Assembly: GCA_900095095.1 (NCBI GenBank)
Contig: FMBT01000343.1
Location: forward strand, 124,001-188,000
Origin: Fragilariopsis cylindrus CCMP1102
Taxonomy: Eukaryota; Bacillariophyta; Bacillariophyceae; Bacillariales; Bacillariaceae
Reading direction: 5' to 3'
Length of the DNA: 64,000 nt
The position numbers and the translations under genes are program-made. The notes below the pieces were generated by a model, which saw nothing but the letters and a program-made list of their open reading frames with translations, was not told the origin of the DNA and did no database searches. Below are positions 9,353-20,335 of the stretch, piece by piece (the stretch's first letter is position 1; each line of letters starts with the position of its first letter).

Positions 9353-10660
9353 TTAGTATCCCTGATTGGGTGGTGGCTGTCCGTAATTAAACGATCCTTG
9401 CTGAGTCTGTTGCCGTTGCTGTTGTGGAGGTTGCGCGAAGGATGGTGCTGATCCATAACTCTGATAACTTGCTACAGTTTGGTTACTTGGACTAGTCAAG
9501 GGCAATTGATTAGGATCAAATGGAGCGGGGGCCAGCGCGGATGGTTGTTGTCCGTAGATTGCCATCCCTTGCTGCTGTAAAGATGCTGGTGGTTGCTGTC
9601 CATAAAAAGAACCACCTTGTTGTTGAGATTGTACCAATTGTTGTTGAGGTGGTTGAGGAGGTTGTTGTGCCGGTGGTTGAGGAGGCTGCTGTCCATAAAG
9701 TGGTGCCTGCTGAGACTGTTGCAATTGTTGTTGTTGCTGCGGTGGTTGAGGTTGTTGCCCATAAATTGAACCCATCATACCCTGCTGCTGTTGTTGAGGT
9801 GGTGGTTGTGATTGTTGCGAAGGCTGAGACGAGAATGATCCTTGCGAAGCGTAAGGATTTTGATTTGACTGGACACTTCCCACCATCGAGCCACCTAACG
9901 AATAATTGCTATATTGTGGTGGTTGGGGAGGGGGGTGTCCATAAGCAACACCTCCCTGCTGCATCTGAGGAGGAGCAGCAGGTGGTGCGCCAAAGCTGAG
10001 TAAATCCTCGGTCTCTACTGGTGGCGCGGAAGCAAACCCAGAAGATGAATATGAATGTTGATTTTGGGATCTATGAATATCCTGCATGCTTGCCAATTTT
10101 GCAGTAGCGATCGCCTCTCGTTCGTCGTGTGTGAGATTTCCATCGTCTTCTCCTCTACGGTTACCACCTCCGCCACCCCGGCTCTTTCCCTTCCCCTTTA
10201 CAGGTCGAGTAATCATTAGTGGTGTTCCGAGTTGGAAGATCCTCGGCATGGAAAAGTACGATATCCCGTTGATACGTAAATCGAATGCTTTGATGTGAGG
10301 AACATCCCGATTGGCTGGTTGGGTGATCAAATGTGCACGTAATGGACCTGATAGGCCCGCAACTTTGATATTGAAATGGTGTTGAAAGACCTGATCAGCC
10401 GTCCATCCATTTTGTCCCGTTTCTGAGTAATGGACATCCTTCCCATCTGCTAAGATCTGACGTTTTCCACTGTTCAGAGACCAGGTGAAAATAACTTCGT
10501 GTTCACTGCCACGACAATCGGCTCCAGCGTCACCGGCCTCAACGGCAGGAGGGTTGGCAACACCGAACTTAAAGATAATCTTCTTTTTAGAAAAACCAAA
10601 AGTTTTCGATGTGTTTTTCACACTGTAGTCGATTTGGTATGGGGAGAAAACATCCGCCAT
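9353..10660 (-). CDS. FAIM-like beta-domain protein with Gln-rich prion-like C-terminus
   Basis: A 435-residue protein with an ATG at 10,660. Residues ~1-165 form a compact beta-rich domain with F-x-WSLNSGKRQILADGKDVHYS and, later, AFDLRINGISYFSMPRIFQLG. The order W..SGK..I..DG...(F)DL.INGQ..F is shared with the product of 57,823-58,628. The remaining ~270 residues are extremely Gln/Pro-rich with several Y-G-Q-Q-P units (SIYGQQP, PLYGQQP, SFYGQQP, AIYGQQP), a composition typical of prion-like, phase-separating tails. The domain reminds me of FAIM1-type beta folds (SGKR...DG), but that link is inference. A CAT/ATG trinucleotide run abuts the start codon. Confidence 0.75.
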   Translation of the reverse strand: MADVFSPYQIDYSVKNTSKTFGFSKKKIIFKFGVANPPAVEAGDAGADCRGSEHEVIFTWSLNSGKRQILADGKDVHYSETGQNGWTADQVFQHHFNIKVAGLSGPLRAHLITQPANRDVPHIKAFDLRINGISYFSMPRIFQLGTPLMITRPVKGKGKSRGGGGGNRRGEDDGNLTHDEREAIATAKLASMQDIHRSQNQHSYSSSGFASAPPVETEDLLSFGAPPAAPPQMQQGGVAYGHPPPQPPQYSNYSLGGSMVGSVQSNQNPYASQGSFSSQPSQQSQPPPQQQQQGMMGSIYGQQPQPPQQQQQLQQSQQAPLYGQQPPQPPAQQPPQPPQQQLVQSQQQGGSFYGQQPPASLQQQGMAIYGQQPSALAPAPFDPNQLPLTSPSNQTVASYQSYGSAPSFAQPPQQQRQQTQQGSFNYGQPPPNQGY

Positions 10661-11360
10661 GATGATGATGATGATGATGAGTTTTTTCTTTCTATTCTTT
10701 ACAGATTAATGGAATGAAACCAAGGGAAGTGATTCGGATGATAGGTTTCGAAGATGTAAATATAGAAAAGTAACGACGAATTTCACAAGATTGAATTAAA
10801 AAATGCCGATCGTAAATTAATTTCTTCCGATTCCTTCCGAGTGTTTCGAGTTCAATTTCCAACTTTTCAAGATATAATTCAAGATTTTTTATTTTGATCG
10901 ACTGAAGACAAGATATAAACTGTTGTGGTGGTAGCATTCACTCAATCAGCAAAATGGATGGCTACTCAGAGGTGTTGACGATGGGAATGAATGAATCAAA
11001 TTCGAAGATGTGAAGATCTAAATGAATGCGTTGTGAATGACCGAATAAACAGAATGAACTAACTAAACGGTAACAACATCTTGCACGAGCAATGATAAGT
11101 GTGCACGGCGCGTACGTAAAAATAGACTAAATTTAATTCACGAATTCGAAGGAGAAAAAAAGAGCCTCACACAGAGCCCTTAATCCTAGACATAATTTAG
11201 TCCTTATTCGAATAGCGAATTTGTTATCGGATCTACTAGTATCTTTCCAAAGAAAAAAAATATTAATCTGGTTTTTTTTTTACAAGATAGACATCGATTG
11301 ATGCTGTGGATGTTGCCGCGGAGGTGCTGCTATTACAAGTATTCCGAATATAAAACTAGC
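10661..11360. other. Divergent promoter region
   Basis: This 0.7 kb lies between the starts of two divergent genes. An (ATG/CAT)n run at 10,661-10,679 directly precedes the minus-strand start. The rest is AT-rich, with short poly-A/T runs near 11,250-11,281. Confidence 0.5.
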
Positions 11361-12826
11361 ATGCCTAAGCGTACTTTGAAAAGACGATCAGCAAGATATG
11401 CTGGGTGGTCAATGTATTCTGCAGACTCGAAACGTCGAACAAATAACGAAGGGGGTGATGCTGATCTTGATGATGATGTCGACGATAACATGCGCATAGC
11501 TTCTTGTACACGATCGCCATACTTTGATAATTCGAAACGCCAAAAGAACAATAATGAGGACTGCATTATGACAATTTTGGTGGTATTGATGACTCTATAT
11601 ATTGGACTTCAACAACGGAATTGCCTCCACACTTGATAGGGAATAAATACTTCGACGACGAGAAGAATGTGACGATTCTGCATCGACAGGACATTCCACA
11701 TGGATTCTCCGTATCTCAAGCAATCTGTAGTTATGGCTATTTCTGTTTGTCGCCCAATCGCTGGGTCCCGTCGAAGATAGATGACGATGAAGGGTATTTG
11801 GTTCGGCCATTCTCGGTGTGCTACCACGGGGAAGATATACAGAAAGATAAAGAACAGGATTGTTCGAAAACTACCCTCATTGCGATCGGACAAAACACAA
11901 AGACTAGATCAGTTATTGTTGCGATGCAATCCTCTTTCTCCTCCTCCATTGATTCAATATATACTAAAGAATTGACGAAACAAATTGATCGGATGTTGCG
12001 TTTGGATACAAGCCTCGACGAATTCCACAAACTACATATTGAGGCGAAAGAACGTGGATTCGGTCGGCTATATCGGTCTCCCACTCTCTTTGAGGACATG
12101 GTAAAAACAATCACAAACTGTAACAAGAAATGGAGCGGTACGGTGGAGATGAACGCTAAGTTATGTCGACATGTTGGAAGGGACGGAGCCTTTCCAACTC
12201 CCGATCAAATCAATCAAGTTGGATCAGACTTCTTGAAAGATAATTGTCGGGTTGGATATCGAGATAAATATATCTGGGGACTGGCAAATGACATCGTAGA
12301 GAGAAGAATAGATTTACAAGAATTGGAATCCGTAAATAAGACACGAGAGGATACTGAAAAACGATTGCTCAAAATCAAAGGTATCGGACCATTTGCCTCG
12401 AATAATATTCTTCAACTTATGGGATATTTTAATGTTCATCCGTACGATACAGAAACTGTACGGTTATGGAAGGAAGAGTTTGGTGCATCAAAATCTGCAA
12501 CAAAAACCGAAGTATTTAAGAAGGCGAAATCGCATTACGCACAATACGACGAAAAATATGCATTTATTGCATATTGGTTCGACTTGTGGAAGAATTACGA
12601 AAACCGAGCCGGGTCTAAGTCACCGCAGTGGTCGATCGAACAATTGGAGTCCGAACGACCGGGTGGTGTAGATTCTGACCACAACAGTGTCTTCATCAAT
12701 ATAAATGCTACAAAAGGTAGTTCTCAGACAAGGAAGAAAAAAACATGCACGGGTCGAGGTGGAGAAAGAACTGAAAGCACCCATAGAAGAAGGAAGAAAA
12801 CTCCGGTGCCGGCGGTTACTCCATAA
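11361..12826 (+). CDS. HhH-GPD base-excision DNA glycosylase (frame interrupted near 11,560-11,620)
   Basis: The C-terminal two-thirds is a helix-hairpin-helix glycosylase: a domain from about residue SPTLFEDMVKTITNCNKKW, the hairpin LLKIKGIGPFASNNILQLMGY, and the Asp in HPYDTETVRLW (the GPD-type catalytic position). The upstream part (GFSVSQAICSYGYFCLSPNRW) matches the N-terminal region of plant/algal members of this superfamily, so coding begins well before the first ATG of that frame at 11,921. A plausible basic N-terminus starts at ATG 11,361 (MPKRTLKRR) in another frame. The change of frame falls around 11,558-11,620 and fits one missing base. I found no convincing intron. Role inferred: removal of alkylated or oxidised bases. 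Substrate not predictable. Confidence 0.75.
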
Positions 12827-13221
12827 ATTAGCTCAACCACGAATCGTACTGATTTTTTATGACCTTGGCGTTTGGGATGCTTTGCAAATCATTAGACTAG
12901 ACCAAGTGACTCATATCGTAAAGATAAGCTACCAGAAGACGATGATAATAATAACAATCAAACGCCAAGGCCGAGATAGAGAGGTGAGATGGTGATGAAC
13001 TAGAAAAGCGGGAATGTATGTACTGAGATTGCATAATGTTGGAGTTTTTGATCTCATTTTGCTATTATTACACGTTATAAATTTCTAGTTGACGACCATT
13101 AACCATTCCTGAATACAACTAATTGCAGTGAGAACGGCAACACAGGGAAGAATAGATCCACAGTATATCGAACTCACAACCACGTTGACTGATTAACACC
13201 ATCTTTTCTTCCATAAACTTC
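12827..13221. other. Intergenic, convergent 3' ends
   Basis: Spacer between the glycosylase and the RBR ligase. AT-rich, with no recognisable feature. Confidence 0.45.
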
Positions 13222-14985
13222 TCATCGCCAGCCTCGATTGGGAATTCGATGATGAGCACATGTGTAACACACCGTAGATTCACAGTCAGATCTACAACAC
13301 ATCCCATATGCCCACATGGCAAAAGAACAGTTTGCGCAATCGCCATGATATCCTTGACGGCGCACCCATTGATGAACACAAACTTCGTTTAATCGTAGGC
13401 CAGCCATAGCATTATGAAGGCGTTCTCTCCTGACAGGCTCGGCTAGTCTCATTCCATGCGCAGCTTCTTCTTGCTGAACTCGTGCCTCTCCCGCTTCAAT
13501 GAGTCTATCTTCATCCCAAAGCTCACACGCTCCTGATGAGCATTGAGCTTGTCTCGTGTTCCACCCTTGAAGGCACCGATAACAAAACTCGTGGGAACAA
13601 TTAGTACAGGTCATGTGGTTGCAGCCAGATCGGAGTTCGATCAAGACAGAGCATTTAGGGCATTGCTTCCACCCTTGTTCACGCGATAATTCTAGAAGCA
13701 TATCGTCGGATCCTGGTTGGACGCCCTGATTTTGTCTACAGGTGATGCCTGGATGAGATCCCGTTTTGCACACAATACAGACGAACGTGCCACAGCTACA
13801 AAGGAACTCGTTACCGTCTGTTGGATCGGCATAATCCAGGTTCACAAACGACGAGCAAGATGGACAATACATCTTATTCTTGGCTTCCTTCTCTTCTACA
13901 CGCTTAAGAATCAAATTTGCGTGATCCTGATTAAGTAGATCGTAAGCACTATTCATATCTATTGGAATCTCACAGCAACGAAGGGGGATCAATGTATTGT
14001 CGCGTAGGGCTGCTCTGAACAACTTTCTCATGCATTGGACGCAGTGAAAATGATCACAGGCTAAGCTGTAGCCTTTCACTTCAGTCTCATAGCAGACATT
14101 ACACTGCTCAATAGATGGAAGGTTGAATACATTCATATTTGCTGCTGCTGGCTTGCGGTCTATGTCTTCATCATCGCTTTTTTCATCATCGCTAACGACT
14201 GTGGAATGGACTATTGGCTTCACCTTTCCGGTCTGGAAAGCTTTAGCAACATTCACTCTATTATCCGAGCAGGTTTGAACGCACATACCAAAAAGTGATG
14301 CAATACGATCGTCTGCTTGAGACTCGGTATCCGATCCTTCGCTGATAAGTAGCTGTGTTTCCTGTCGTCTTCTCCTGTTGATGACAGTACGCTCTCTCCC
14401 AACAGCGAGGTTCTCCGCGTATTCGCGATCACGCTCCGCTTGATTGCGAAGCTGATCGAGGCGCCCTTGTTCGTCATGAGCAAGCTCGGCATCTCTGCAT
14501 ATCTCCTGGCCATTGTTCAATGTTTTCTGTAAGCGATATGCCATCATACGATCTTCAATCACTTGTCGTTGGTTTTGGACATCTGTGACGAGCTCGTTAT
14601 AGACGGCTAAAAGGGAAGATCCGTTATTCATCACCATGCCACCGCCAGAACCTGCGTCCGGACCCAGGTCAATAGTACTAGAATCAGGAGCAAAAGAAAA
14701 TGACCTAATTTCTTCCTCGTGAGCTTCGATAGCAACTGAATGATCGCTAGTTTCTTGTTCGGATTTAAGGCTTTTGATGAGCTCCCACAAGTAGCGTCTT
14801 TTAGGTAAAGATACCATTCCGAGTTCCGACTGGAGCTCCGACTTGGTTAGCGTCACAAGCGTTGGCCCGTCAACTTGATTTAGAGTGAGCGATGAAATAA
14901 TATCTGGTGCCAATTTCGCTTGAGTTGCCCACGCGGCAACATCTGCTGCTGCCCAGGTAGCTGGGGACGTATTTTCCATTGTCAT
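13222..14985 (-). CDS. RBR-type E3 ubiquitin ligase with N-terminal SAM domain
   Basis: A 587-residue protein, ATG at 14,985. Residues ~8-75 look like a SAM domain (WAAADVAAWATQAKLAPDI...LTKSELQSELGM..L..R..L). Residues ~130-220 are charged and Gln/Arg-rich, probably a coiled coil. RING1 begins near residue 292 (CNVCYETEVKGYSLACDHFHC), followed by an in-between-RING block (MYCPSCSSFVNL...FLCSCGTFVCIVC). RING2 near residue 445 is CPKCSVLIELRSGCNHMTC...CYRC. In known RBR ligases the Cys in GCNHM is the ubiquitin thioester site, so the enzyme appears intact. A further Cys/His-rich tail (CANCSFAMWAYGMCCRSDC...CYTCAHH) may form another zinc site. SAM-RBR architecture suggests oligomer-regulated ubiquitination; the target is unknown. 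Confidence 0.9.
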   Translation of the reverse strand: MTMENTSPATWAAADVAAWATQAKLAPDIISSLTLNQVDGPTLVTLTKSELQSELGMVSLPKRRYLWELIKSLKSEQETSDHSVAIEAHEEEIRSFSFAPDSSTIDLGPDAGSGGGMVMNNGSSLLAVYNELVTDVQNQRQVIEDRMMAYRLQKTLNNGQEICRDAELAHDEQGRLDQLRNQAERDREYAENLAVGRERTVINRRRRQETQLLISEGSDTESQADDRIASLFGMCVQTCSDNRVNVAKAFQTGKVKPIVHSTVVSDDEKSDDEDIDRKPAAANMNVFNLPSIEQCNVCYETEVKGYSLACDHFHCVQCMRKLFRAALRDNTLIPLRCCEIPIDMNSAYDLLNQDHANLILKRVEEKEAKNKMYCPSCSSFVNLDYADPTDGNEFLCSCGTFVCIVCKTGSHPGITCRQNQGVQPGSDDMLLELSREQGWKQCPKCSVLIELRSGCNHMTCTNCSHEFCYRCLQGWNTRQAQCSSGACELWDEDRLIEAGEARVQQEEAAHGMRLAEPVRRERLHNAMAGLRLNEVCVHQWVRRQGYHGDCANCSFAMWAYGMCCRSDCESTVCYTCAHHRIPNRGWR

Positions 14986-15774
14986 GATTACTTTATGAAT
15001 GGTAACTAATAGATTGTCCGAATATTAATGAAATATTGACTGATTGAAAATCTCTTCCAAGGCTTCGCAGGGTAAGTAACGCTAACTAAATAAGAAGAAG
15101 TAGGAAGAGGTGTTTTAGAACTATTCATATTGATACTACACTGAATTACTACTATATCGAAAAGCTAGCCTTGCGATGTGCGTATTATTCTTCGTACTTT
15201 CATGGCCCTTGCTCCAAAATTTTTATTCGCCCAATAGAAATGCTGTTTTCAATTTCCTTCACGAACGAAAACTCGAAGCAGTTTCTTAAAAATAGAAATT
15301 AGAAAGCTTTGGAATCGTAGGATCCTCGTATTATCTATCAGGTATCAAGCCCCGACTGCGAACTGGTATAAAAATTTCATGTGTGTAGAATAACTAGAAT
15401 AAACCAATTACAATCACTCGACATAGCAAAATAACTTTTGACATCGCATGCCATCGTTTTTTGTCTCTCTTTCAACTACTTGTCAGTTTCAGGCCCAGTA
15501 AGTAGGTCACTAGCCGATTTCCATCACGATTGATTTATTCATTATTTTCCTTCTTGAGATTTTTTGTGGTGAGTCTTTAAGGCATATTCGTCTCTGTGAT
15601 AGTCATTATGTGCCAGTATCAATCTTTAAATAGGATTAAAGAGTTGAGTCAAATTTTTCTACATTCTGATATCCCGCTTTGATCAATATCTAGATCGAAC
15701 CATTCCTCGGTAGCTTCTTGAGACAATATTCCTTTAGCTCATTTCTCTATCTGTCTGTCTCTCTCGTTCTCATT
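14986..15774. other. Divergent promoter region
   Basis: 0.79 kb between divergent starts. AT-rich with short pyrimidine tracts just before the plus-strand gene (about 15,735-15,770). No RNA gene recognised. Confidence 0.5.
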
Positions 15775-16625
15775 ATGCCACAAACCTCTTCAAAAACCAA
15801 TGTGTTTCGTCAATTCAAAAAACTTGACATCAACGATAATACCGATGAAAATAACGAGAAAGAAGACTTGGGAAAGACAGATTCTACGTCATCCTGCACG
15901 TTTCCTCTTACATTCCAAGTGGACGATATTAACAAGGATCAAAGTGATTGTGGTAGCCGTAGTATTATGGGAAGAAAACGAGGTTCATACTTGTGCAAGC
16001 AGGTGAGTACTGTAGATATTCCTTTTTTATATACGAATGTTCCGTTTTTACTTTATGTCAATTAGTTCTCTACATCGAATGTGTCATCCTGGTGGTATAG
16101 AGAACAAAGTTCAAGCTCCCCGTCCTTAGTTCCTAGTTTGATACTTACTTGTCGTAATATTTTACTTTCTCATACTTTTGTGGTCCATTCATTCATATTT
16201 CGTCGGCAATTACATGTAATTGCAACAGTGCACCAGTGAGAAAGTGCCCGTGCCATTGAAATGGCATATATGCCCATACAAAAAGAAATATCGATGCGTT
16301 AAGCGTGATGCCAATAGTAAAGTGATCGAAAAAAGGGAAGTCGAAATTCAGACGGTAGAACGTAAGTCTTATAGTGTAGCTAGTTTAAGTCCCATTTCTC
16401 AAATCTTATAAAATTGACCGGCTCACACTGCGTAAAAAACTAATCATACTTGTGTATATACTGTGTCATTCAAAATTCAAATGCACCGGGTTCTATTCTT
16501 GAAATTTTAAATGTCTATTACGGATCACTATCTTCTTCTTTTCGTTCATTTTTACAGCAAGCTTCCTTCAACAGATGAATGAATCGAGAAGTAAAGAACC
16601 AAAATGTAATAAAGTCGAGAAGTAG
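15775..16625 (+). CDS. Small three-exon protein of unknown function
   Basis: Three exons join cleanly: 15,775-16,002, 16,229-16,361 and 16,558-16,625. The introns are 226 and 196 nt, with donors GTGAGT and GTAAGT and acceptors CAACAG and TTACAG. Phases fit (0, then 1), and the frame closes at TAG 16,623. The product is about 142 residues, hydrophilic, starting MPQTSSKTN. It has an acidic N-terminal half and a central basic aromatic motif (KWHICPYKKKYRCVKRD) rich in Cys and Lys. No signal peptide or membrane helix. I do not recognise a family. The KWHICPYKKKYRC core could be a small nucleic-acid-binding or metal site, but that is inference. Confidence 0.7.
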
Positions 16626-17491
16626 GAGTATTATATAGACTTTATATTAAAAAAAAACTAAACATAAAAGATACTGTTACTTTTACTGGTCGATAATAAA
16701 TCGTTTCTATTCTATTCTATTCTCTCTGTCACAAAACGAGTAGGGATACTAACGGCTAGCAAAACACTTTGGTTCTAGATTATTCTAAGTTTTACCAGCA
16801 ATTTCAACAACAACGCCGGTGGCATACTGCTCATCATGCTCACTACTGTAGCTAGCTAGCTAGCTAGCTAGCTATTAGTCGGATCATCGTAGGAAAAGTG
16901 TTGGATCTTGATTTGTCGCTTGCTCGGTTAAAAAATGACAAGAAAAAATATTTAAAAGTGTTCAGTCGTGGAGTATTTGTTTTTCAACCGTAACCGTAGT
17001 TATCAATAATATATGTAAGCCTCATTAACACGATCGTAGAATTGCCGGCGAAAATCGACATCACATATCGACACATCTTCATGCGTGTCACTATTTTTTG
17101 ATTGGGCAGCGTGTGTAATACACAACTTTCAAAACGAACCTGTGTGCGATGCCAGTGAAATTTTCGTGCGTAACAGTGATGACGCGTGGTATTAATTGTG
17201 AAAAACTTAAAAAAACCTCCACAAACGACGATTGGCACTTTTCTTCGCAACTAAAAGTTGTTGAGAAAGTTATAAAACGAAAAACATTTCCGAAGAACAA
17301 GAACACATCAAACCAAACCAAATACAGTAGGATTTCTGAATAGCAGCTCTATTTGTTTCAGCCCATAACAAAAGCTTCACATATTCTACGATACCTACTT
17401 GAATCCCTCGATAAAACGGCTCAACTCAAGCAAGATCTTCCGCGCCCCAAATTATTTTTTAGGAATCAATCCATCAATCCAAACGATAACA
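16626..17491. other. Intergenic with GCTA microsatellite
   Basis: AT-rich spacer. A (GCTA)n run covers about 16,849-16,874, and a TCTAT repeat lies near 16,706-16,725. No gene recognised. The frame of the following gene stays open upstream to ~17,399 but has no ATG before 17,492. Confidence 0.6.
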
Positions 17492-18706
17492 ATGTGCACG
17501 CAAGAAAGTAAATCATTAGGCACCAAAGGTCCGGCTGCAACTCAAGCGAACTCGGAAAATTCTGAGTCTGACGGATCAGAATCTGATGATAGTCATAATA
17601 ACAACAACATCAACAATAATAACAGTCAAGGAGGGAAAAGTCGTTCTTCTCGTCCCACGAATGAAAATGATGATACTGCTACCGCTAAAACTGCCGTATC
17701 TAATATTTCCATGTCTGTTATGAATGGAATTTTACATGGTGTCGTTTGGGTTGTTGTTGCATTACAATTACCATTTCTTTTAAATCGTAACGAAGCAAAA
17801 ATACTTTATCGTCCAGCATATTATGAATATTCTACTGAATTATCACTTTTTGATAATACAATTTGGACGTACGGTACTGATTATGCCTTATGCATAATTA
17901 TGACAAGCTTGGCATGTTGGATACTATCATTCAGACACAATCGAGGAACAGGAATTAATGACAATGGAAATGATGTGAAACGATTATGTATCTTATCTGC
18001 ATCAATGTTGTTATTGTACGCAATGTCAACATTAGCTGGTGGAATTGCACATCAAAATTTTCATACAGTTGAATCACGGAATACTATATTATTTCGTATT
18101 CTATGGACAATATGTGTTGGTACAGTTTGTTTAGCACCAGCATCAATGGGGATGATTGGAAGTGAAGGTATACGATTATTCAAAAATCGCAAGGATTGTC
18201 CATCAATACTCAAATCGATGCCATTAATATCAGATACGTATTGGATAATATATGGTTTAGTTGTTACTATTGCCTGTGGATTAGGTGCAATGTCATTTCA
18301 ACGACCGGCATGTGATATATTTATTGGTGGTACAACTCAAACACCATCAACGTTCTATTGCATGGCATTTTTATATACCATGAAACATTACAATAATTCG
18401 AAGTCGACTTCGAACTCAAAGAAGATTCACATACATCCACATATGAAAATTATGGGTTTAATTGGTTTTATTTTGAATGCAACACTATTACCTATATTCC
18501 CTGTATTGGTATTACATTTAGGTTGGACATTACCATCTGTGAATACGTTTTTGCATTCATGTTTATGTATGGCATGGTCGATGCAAGGATTTATTCTTCA
18601 ACATGTAATCCATGCTTTAGTAGTAGAAGAAGAAAATAATAATAATATTGAAATATTAGAAGAAGAACAACAACAAGAACCATTGAAAATGAAAAAGGTC
18701 CAATAA
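17492..18706 (+). CDS. Multi-pass membrane protein, unknown function
   Basis: A 404-residue protein from ATG 17,492. After a hydrophilic, Asn/Ser-rich N-terminus (~80 residues) come about seven or eight hydrophobic helices, including GVVWVVVALQLPFLL, LCIIMTSLACWILSF, MLLLYAMSTLAGGIAHQNF, ILWTICVGTVCLAPASMGM, WIIYGLVVTIACGLGAM, a segment near IMGLIGFILNATLLPIFPV, and MAWSMQGFILQHVIHALVV. The C-terminus is Glu/Gln-rich. Conserved-looking polar residues in or near helices (GGIAHQNF; LQHVIHAL) could be functional histidines. No named family is recognised. An integral membrane protein is certain; localisation is not. It is convergent with the thioredoxin-fold gene at 19,341-20,057. Confidence 0.75.
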   Translation: MCTQESKSLGTKGPAATQANSENSESDGSESDDSHNNNNINNNNSQGGKSRSSRPTNENDDTATAKTAVSNISMSVMNGILHGVVWVVVALQLPFLLNRNEAKILYRPAYYEYSTELSLFDNTIWTYGTDYALCIIMTSLACWILSFRHNRGTGINDNGNDVKRLCILSASMLLLYAMSTLAGGIAHQNFHTVESRNTILFRILWTICVGTVCLAPASMGMIGSEGIRLFKNRKDCPSILKSMPLISDTYWIIYGLVVTIACGLGAMSFQRPACDIFIGGTTQTPSTFYCMAFLYTMKHYNNSKSTSNSKKIHIHPHMKIMGLIGFILNATLLPIFPVLVLHLGWTLPSVNTFLHSCLCMAWSMQGFILQHVIHALVVEEENNNNIEILEEEQQQEPLKMKKVQ

Positions 18707-19340
18707 CTTTTCGAGACAAAAATAGAAAAATGGAATCGAATCAACGGGGTTGAACCAGGGCCAATTAAATAACTAAACAGAAAGAGAGTCGAGTCATAAT
18801 ATATATATATATATATATATATATAATCGAAACTCAAAACATATATTTGAATCTAAATTTGAAACGAAAAAAAACAAGCAAATTAAAAACGAAGTGCTAA
18901 ATAATACAGTAAACGCACAATGAAATGATATTACATATTACATACTCATGCATAACGTTACAAACAGTCAAATTAAATTTAATTAAAAACTACATGTATC
19001 AATCATTGCACTATGAACACTATCAATCTCATACACTACAGTATACAAGACATCCTAGCTAGTAACTTGCATATTTCGACTGCTATCAAATAAAGTCAAA
19101 TACATGTACTGCATAGCTAGATTGAAGCGTCTATAGACTACTGTAAGCTCGAATATAATAGGATCAAAAGGAATCATCACATCACAATCACATATTCTTC
19201 TACGATCACATAATTTTTTATAACATCTCTGTTTAATAATCATAGAACAACACATCCTATTTTCATTTCTCCTTCCTATCCGTAGCGGGTAGTATACTCG
19301 ATAAAAACAAAAATAAAACAATCCGGTCCATATGGTTCTC
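18707..19340. other. Intergenic with AT microsatellite
   Basis: Spacer between convergent genes. An (AT)n run lies at about 18,800-18,826. The rest is AT-rich with no recognised feature. Confidence 0.6.
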
Positions 19341-20057
19341 TTATTCTTTTTTCTTGCTACTCGACTTTTTTGTTTTCTTTTTTGTTTTGGCACCTCCATC
19401 GCCACCACCACTACCGCTTGGAAAAACGAGAGTTACTACCAACATTAAAATCGTCAACATTATCATACCAGCCATACCAAAGATAGCATACCCGGCAAGG
19501 GGTGAACCCTCATATGCTTTCGTAATTTGTTTCATTAATACATCCAAAGCAGATGGTGGATCAGGAATCTCCTCTCCTTCGAAGGCATCATAACCTTTCA
19601 TAACAAATGATTTTAATTTCATCGTATCTGGTAGTATCAATAAATTATCAAATTCATCATGTTCCTTTTTTAATTGATATCGGTATAATCGTTTTTTATG
19701 CAGATACATCAATACTGGTAATTTCGTTGTAGAGAATCGAAGACAAACATTAGGATTTGTGGAACAATCGACTGAACCTAATACGATCCCATTTTCATAC
19801 AATTCTTCATCATTGCCCAATCCATCTAATGTTGGTTTTAATCCATCACAACTTTTACAATTCGGTACATGAAAAAGAATTAACCAACTACCTGTGGTAG
19901 ATCCAGTAGATGCCTGTGTTTGATGTTCAAATGTATCATCGGTTAATTTAACAACTTCTTGTGACGCAGCATTAACAACATTCGACGACGAGAGCAGGCC
20001 GAAAATAACAACCGATACGGCAACGAATGGTGTCATTCGAATAGAGGAGCACCACAT
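19341..20057 (-). CDS. Membrane-anchored PDI/thioredoxin-like ER protein
   Basis: A 238-residue protein. Residues 1-30 form a signal peptide (TPFVAVSVVIFGLLSSS...VNA), followed by a thioredoxin fold with the redox pair CKSC at residues 67-70 (LILFHVPNCKSCDGLKPTL) and the cis-Pro region STTKLPVLMYL. A single membrane helix (about 190-214, GMAGMIMLTILMLVVTLVFP) precedes a very Lys-rich cytosolic tail ending KKKE, which fits a di-lysine ER-retrieval signal. The topology resembles TMX-type thiol-disulfide oxidoreductases, which act on folding secretory proteins in the ER lumen. CxxC presence argues for redox activity; the substrate is unknown. The start could be the first Met or the Met at residue 8. 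Confidence 0.85.
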   Translation of the reverse strand: MWCSSIRMTPFVAVSVVIFGLLSSSNVVNAASQEVVKLTDDTFEHQTQASTGSTTGSWLILFHVPNCKSCDGLKPTLDGLGNDEELYENGIVLGSVDCSTNPNVCLRFSTTKLPVLMYLHKKRLYRYQLKKEHDEFDNLLILPDTMKLKSFVMKGYDAFEGEEIPDPPSALDVLMKQITKAYEGSPLAGYAIFGMAGMIMLTILMLVVTLVFPSGSGGGDGGAKTKKKTKKSSSKKKE

Positions 20058-20245
20058 CTTCAGAATATGCGTTGTAGTAGTTCTTTGTTATTGCAAAGAT
20101 AAGGATATTTGTTATTGCAAAGACGATAAGGAAATTTGTTATATGCAAATAAGATAACAAGGATAAGGATGTGCGACGCAAATCAATTGTTCAGATGATG
20201 TAGAATGTTATTATCGTCGAAGAAAACGAAAAATCTGAAGTACTG

Positions 20246-20325
20246 TACTAGCTTCTAATTTTATTATATTGTATCTTTATCTGTGTTCAAACCAGATACT
20301 GCTATCATTAGTATACTTGTATAGG
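20246..20325 (+). repeat. ~80 bp dispersed direct repeat, copy 1
   Basis: The segment TACTAGCTTCTAATTTTA...AGTATACTTGTATAGG recurs at 23,132-23,211 in the same orientation, with about half a dozen differences by eye. The two copies bracket a plastid 23S fragment and the sulfotransferase-like gene. Confidence 0.85.
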
Positions 20326-20335
20326 TTGCAATAAC

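Noticed and set aside
9520-9999. Val-rich plus-strand frame
   Set aside because: It is the complement of the Gln-rich (CAA) tail of the real minus-strand gene.
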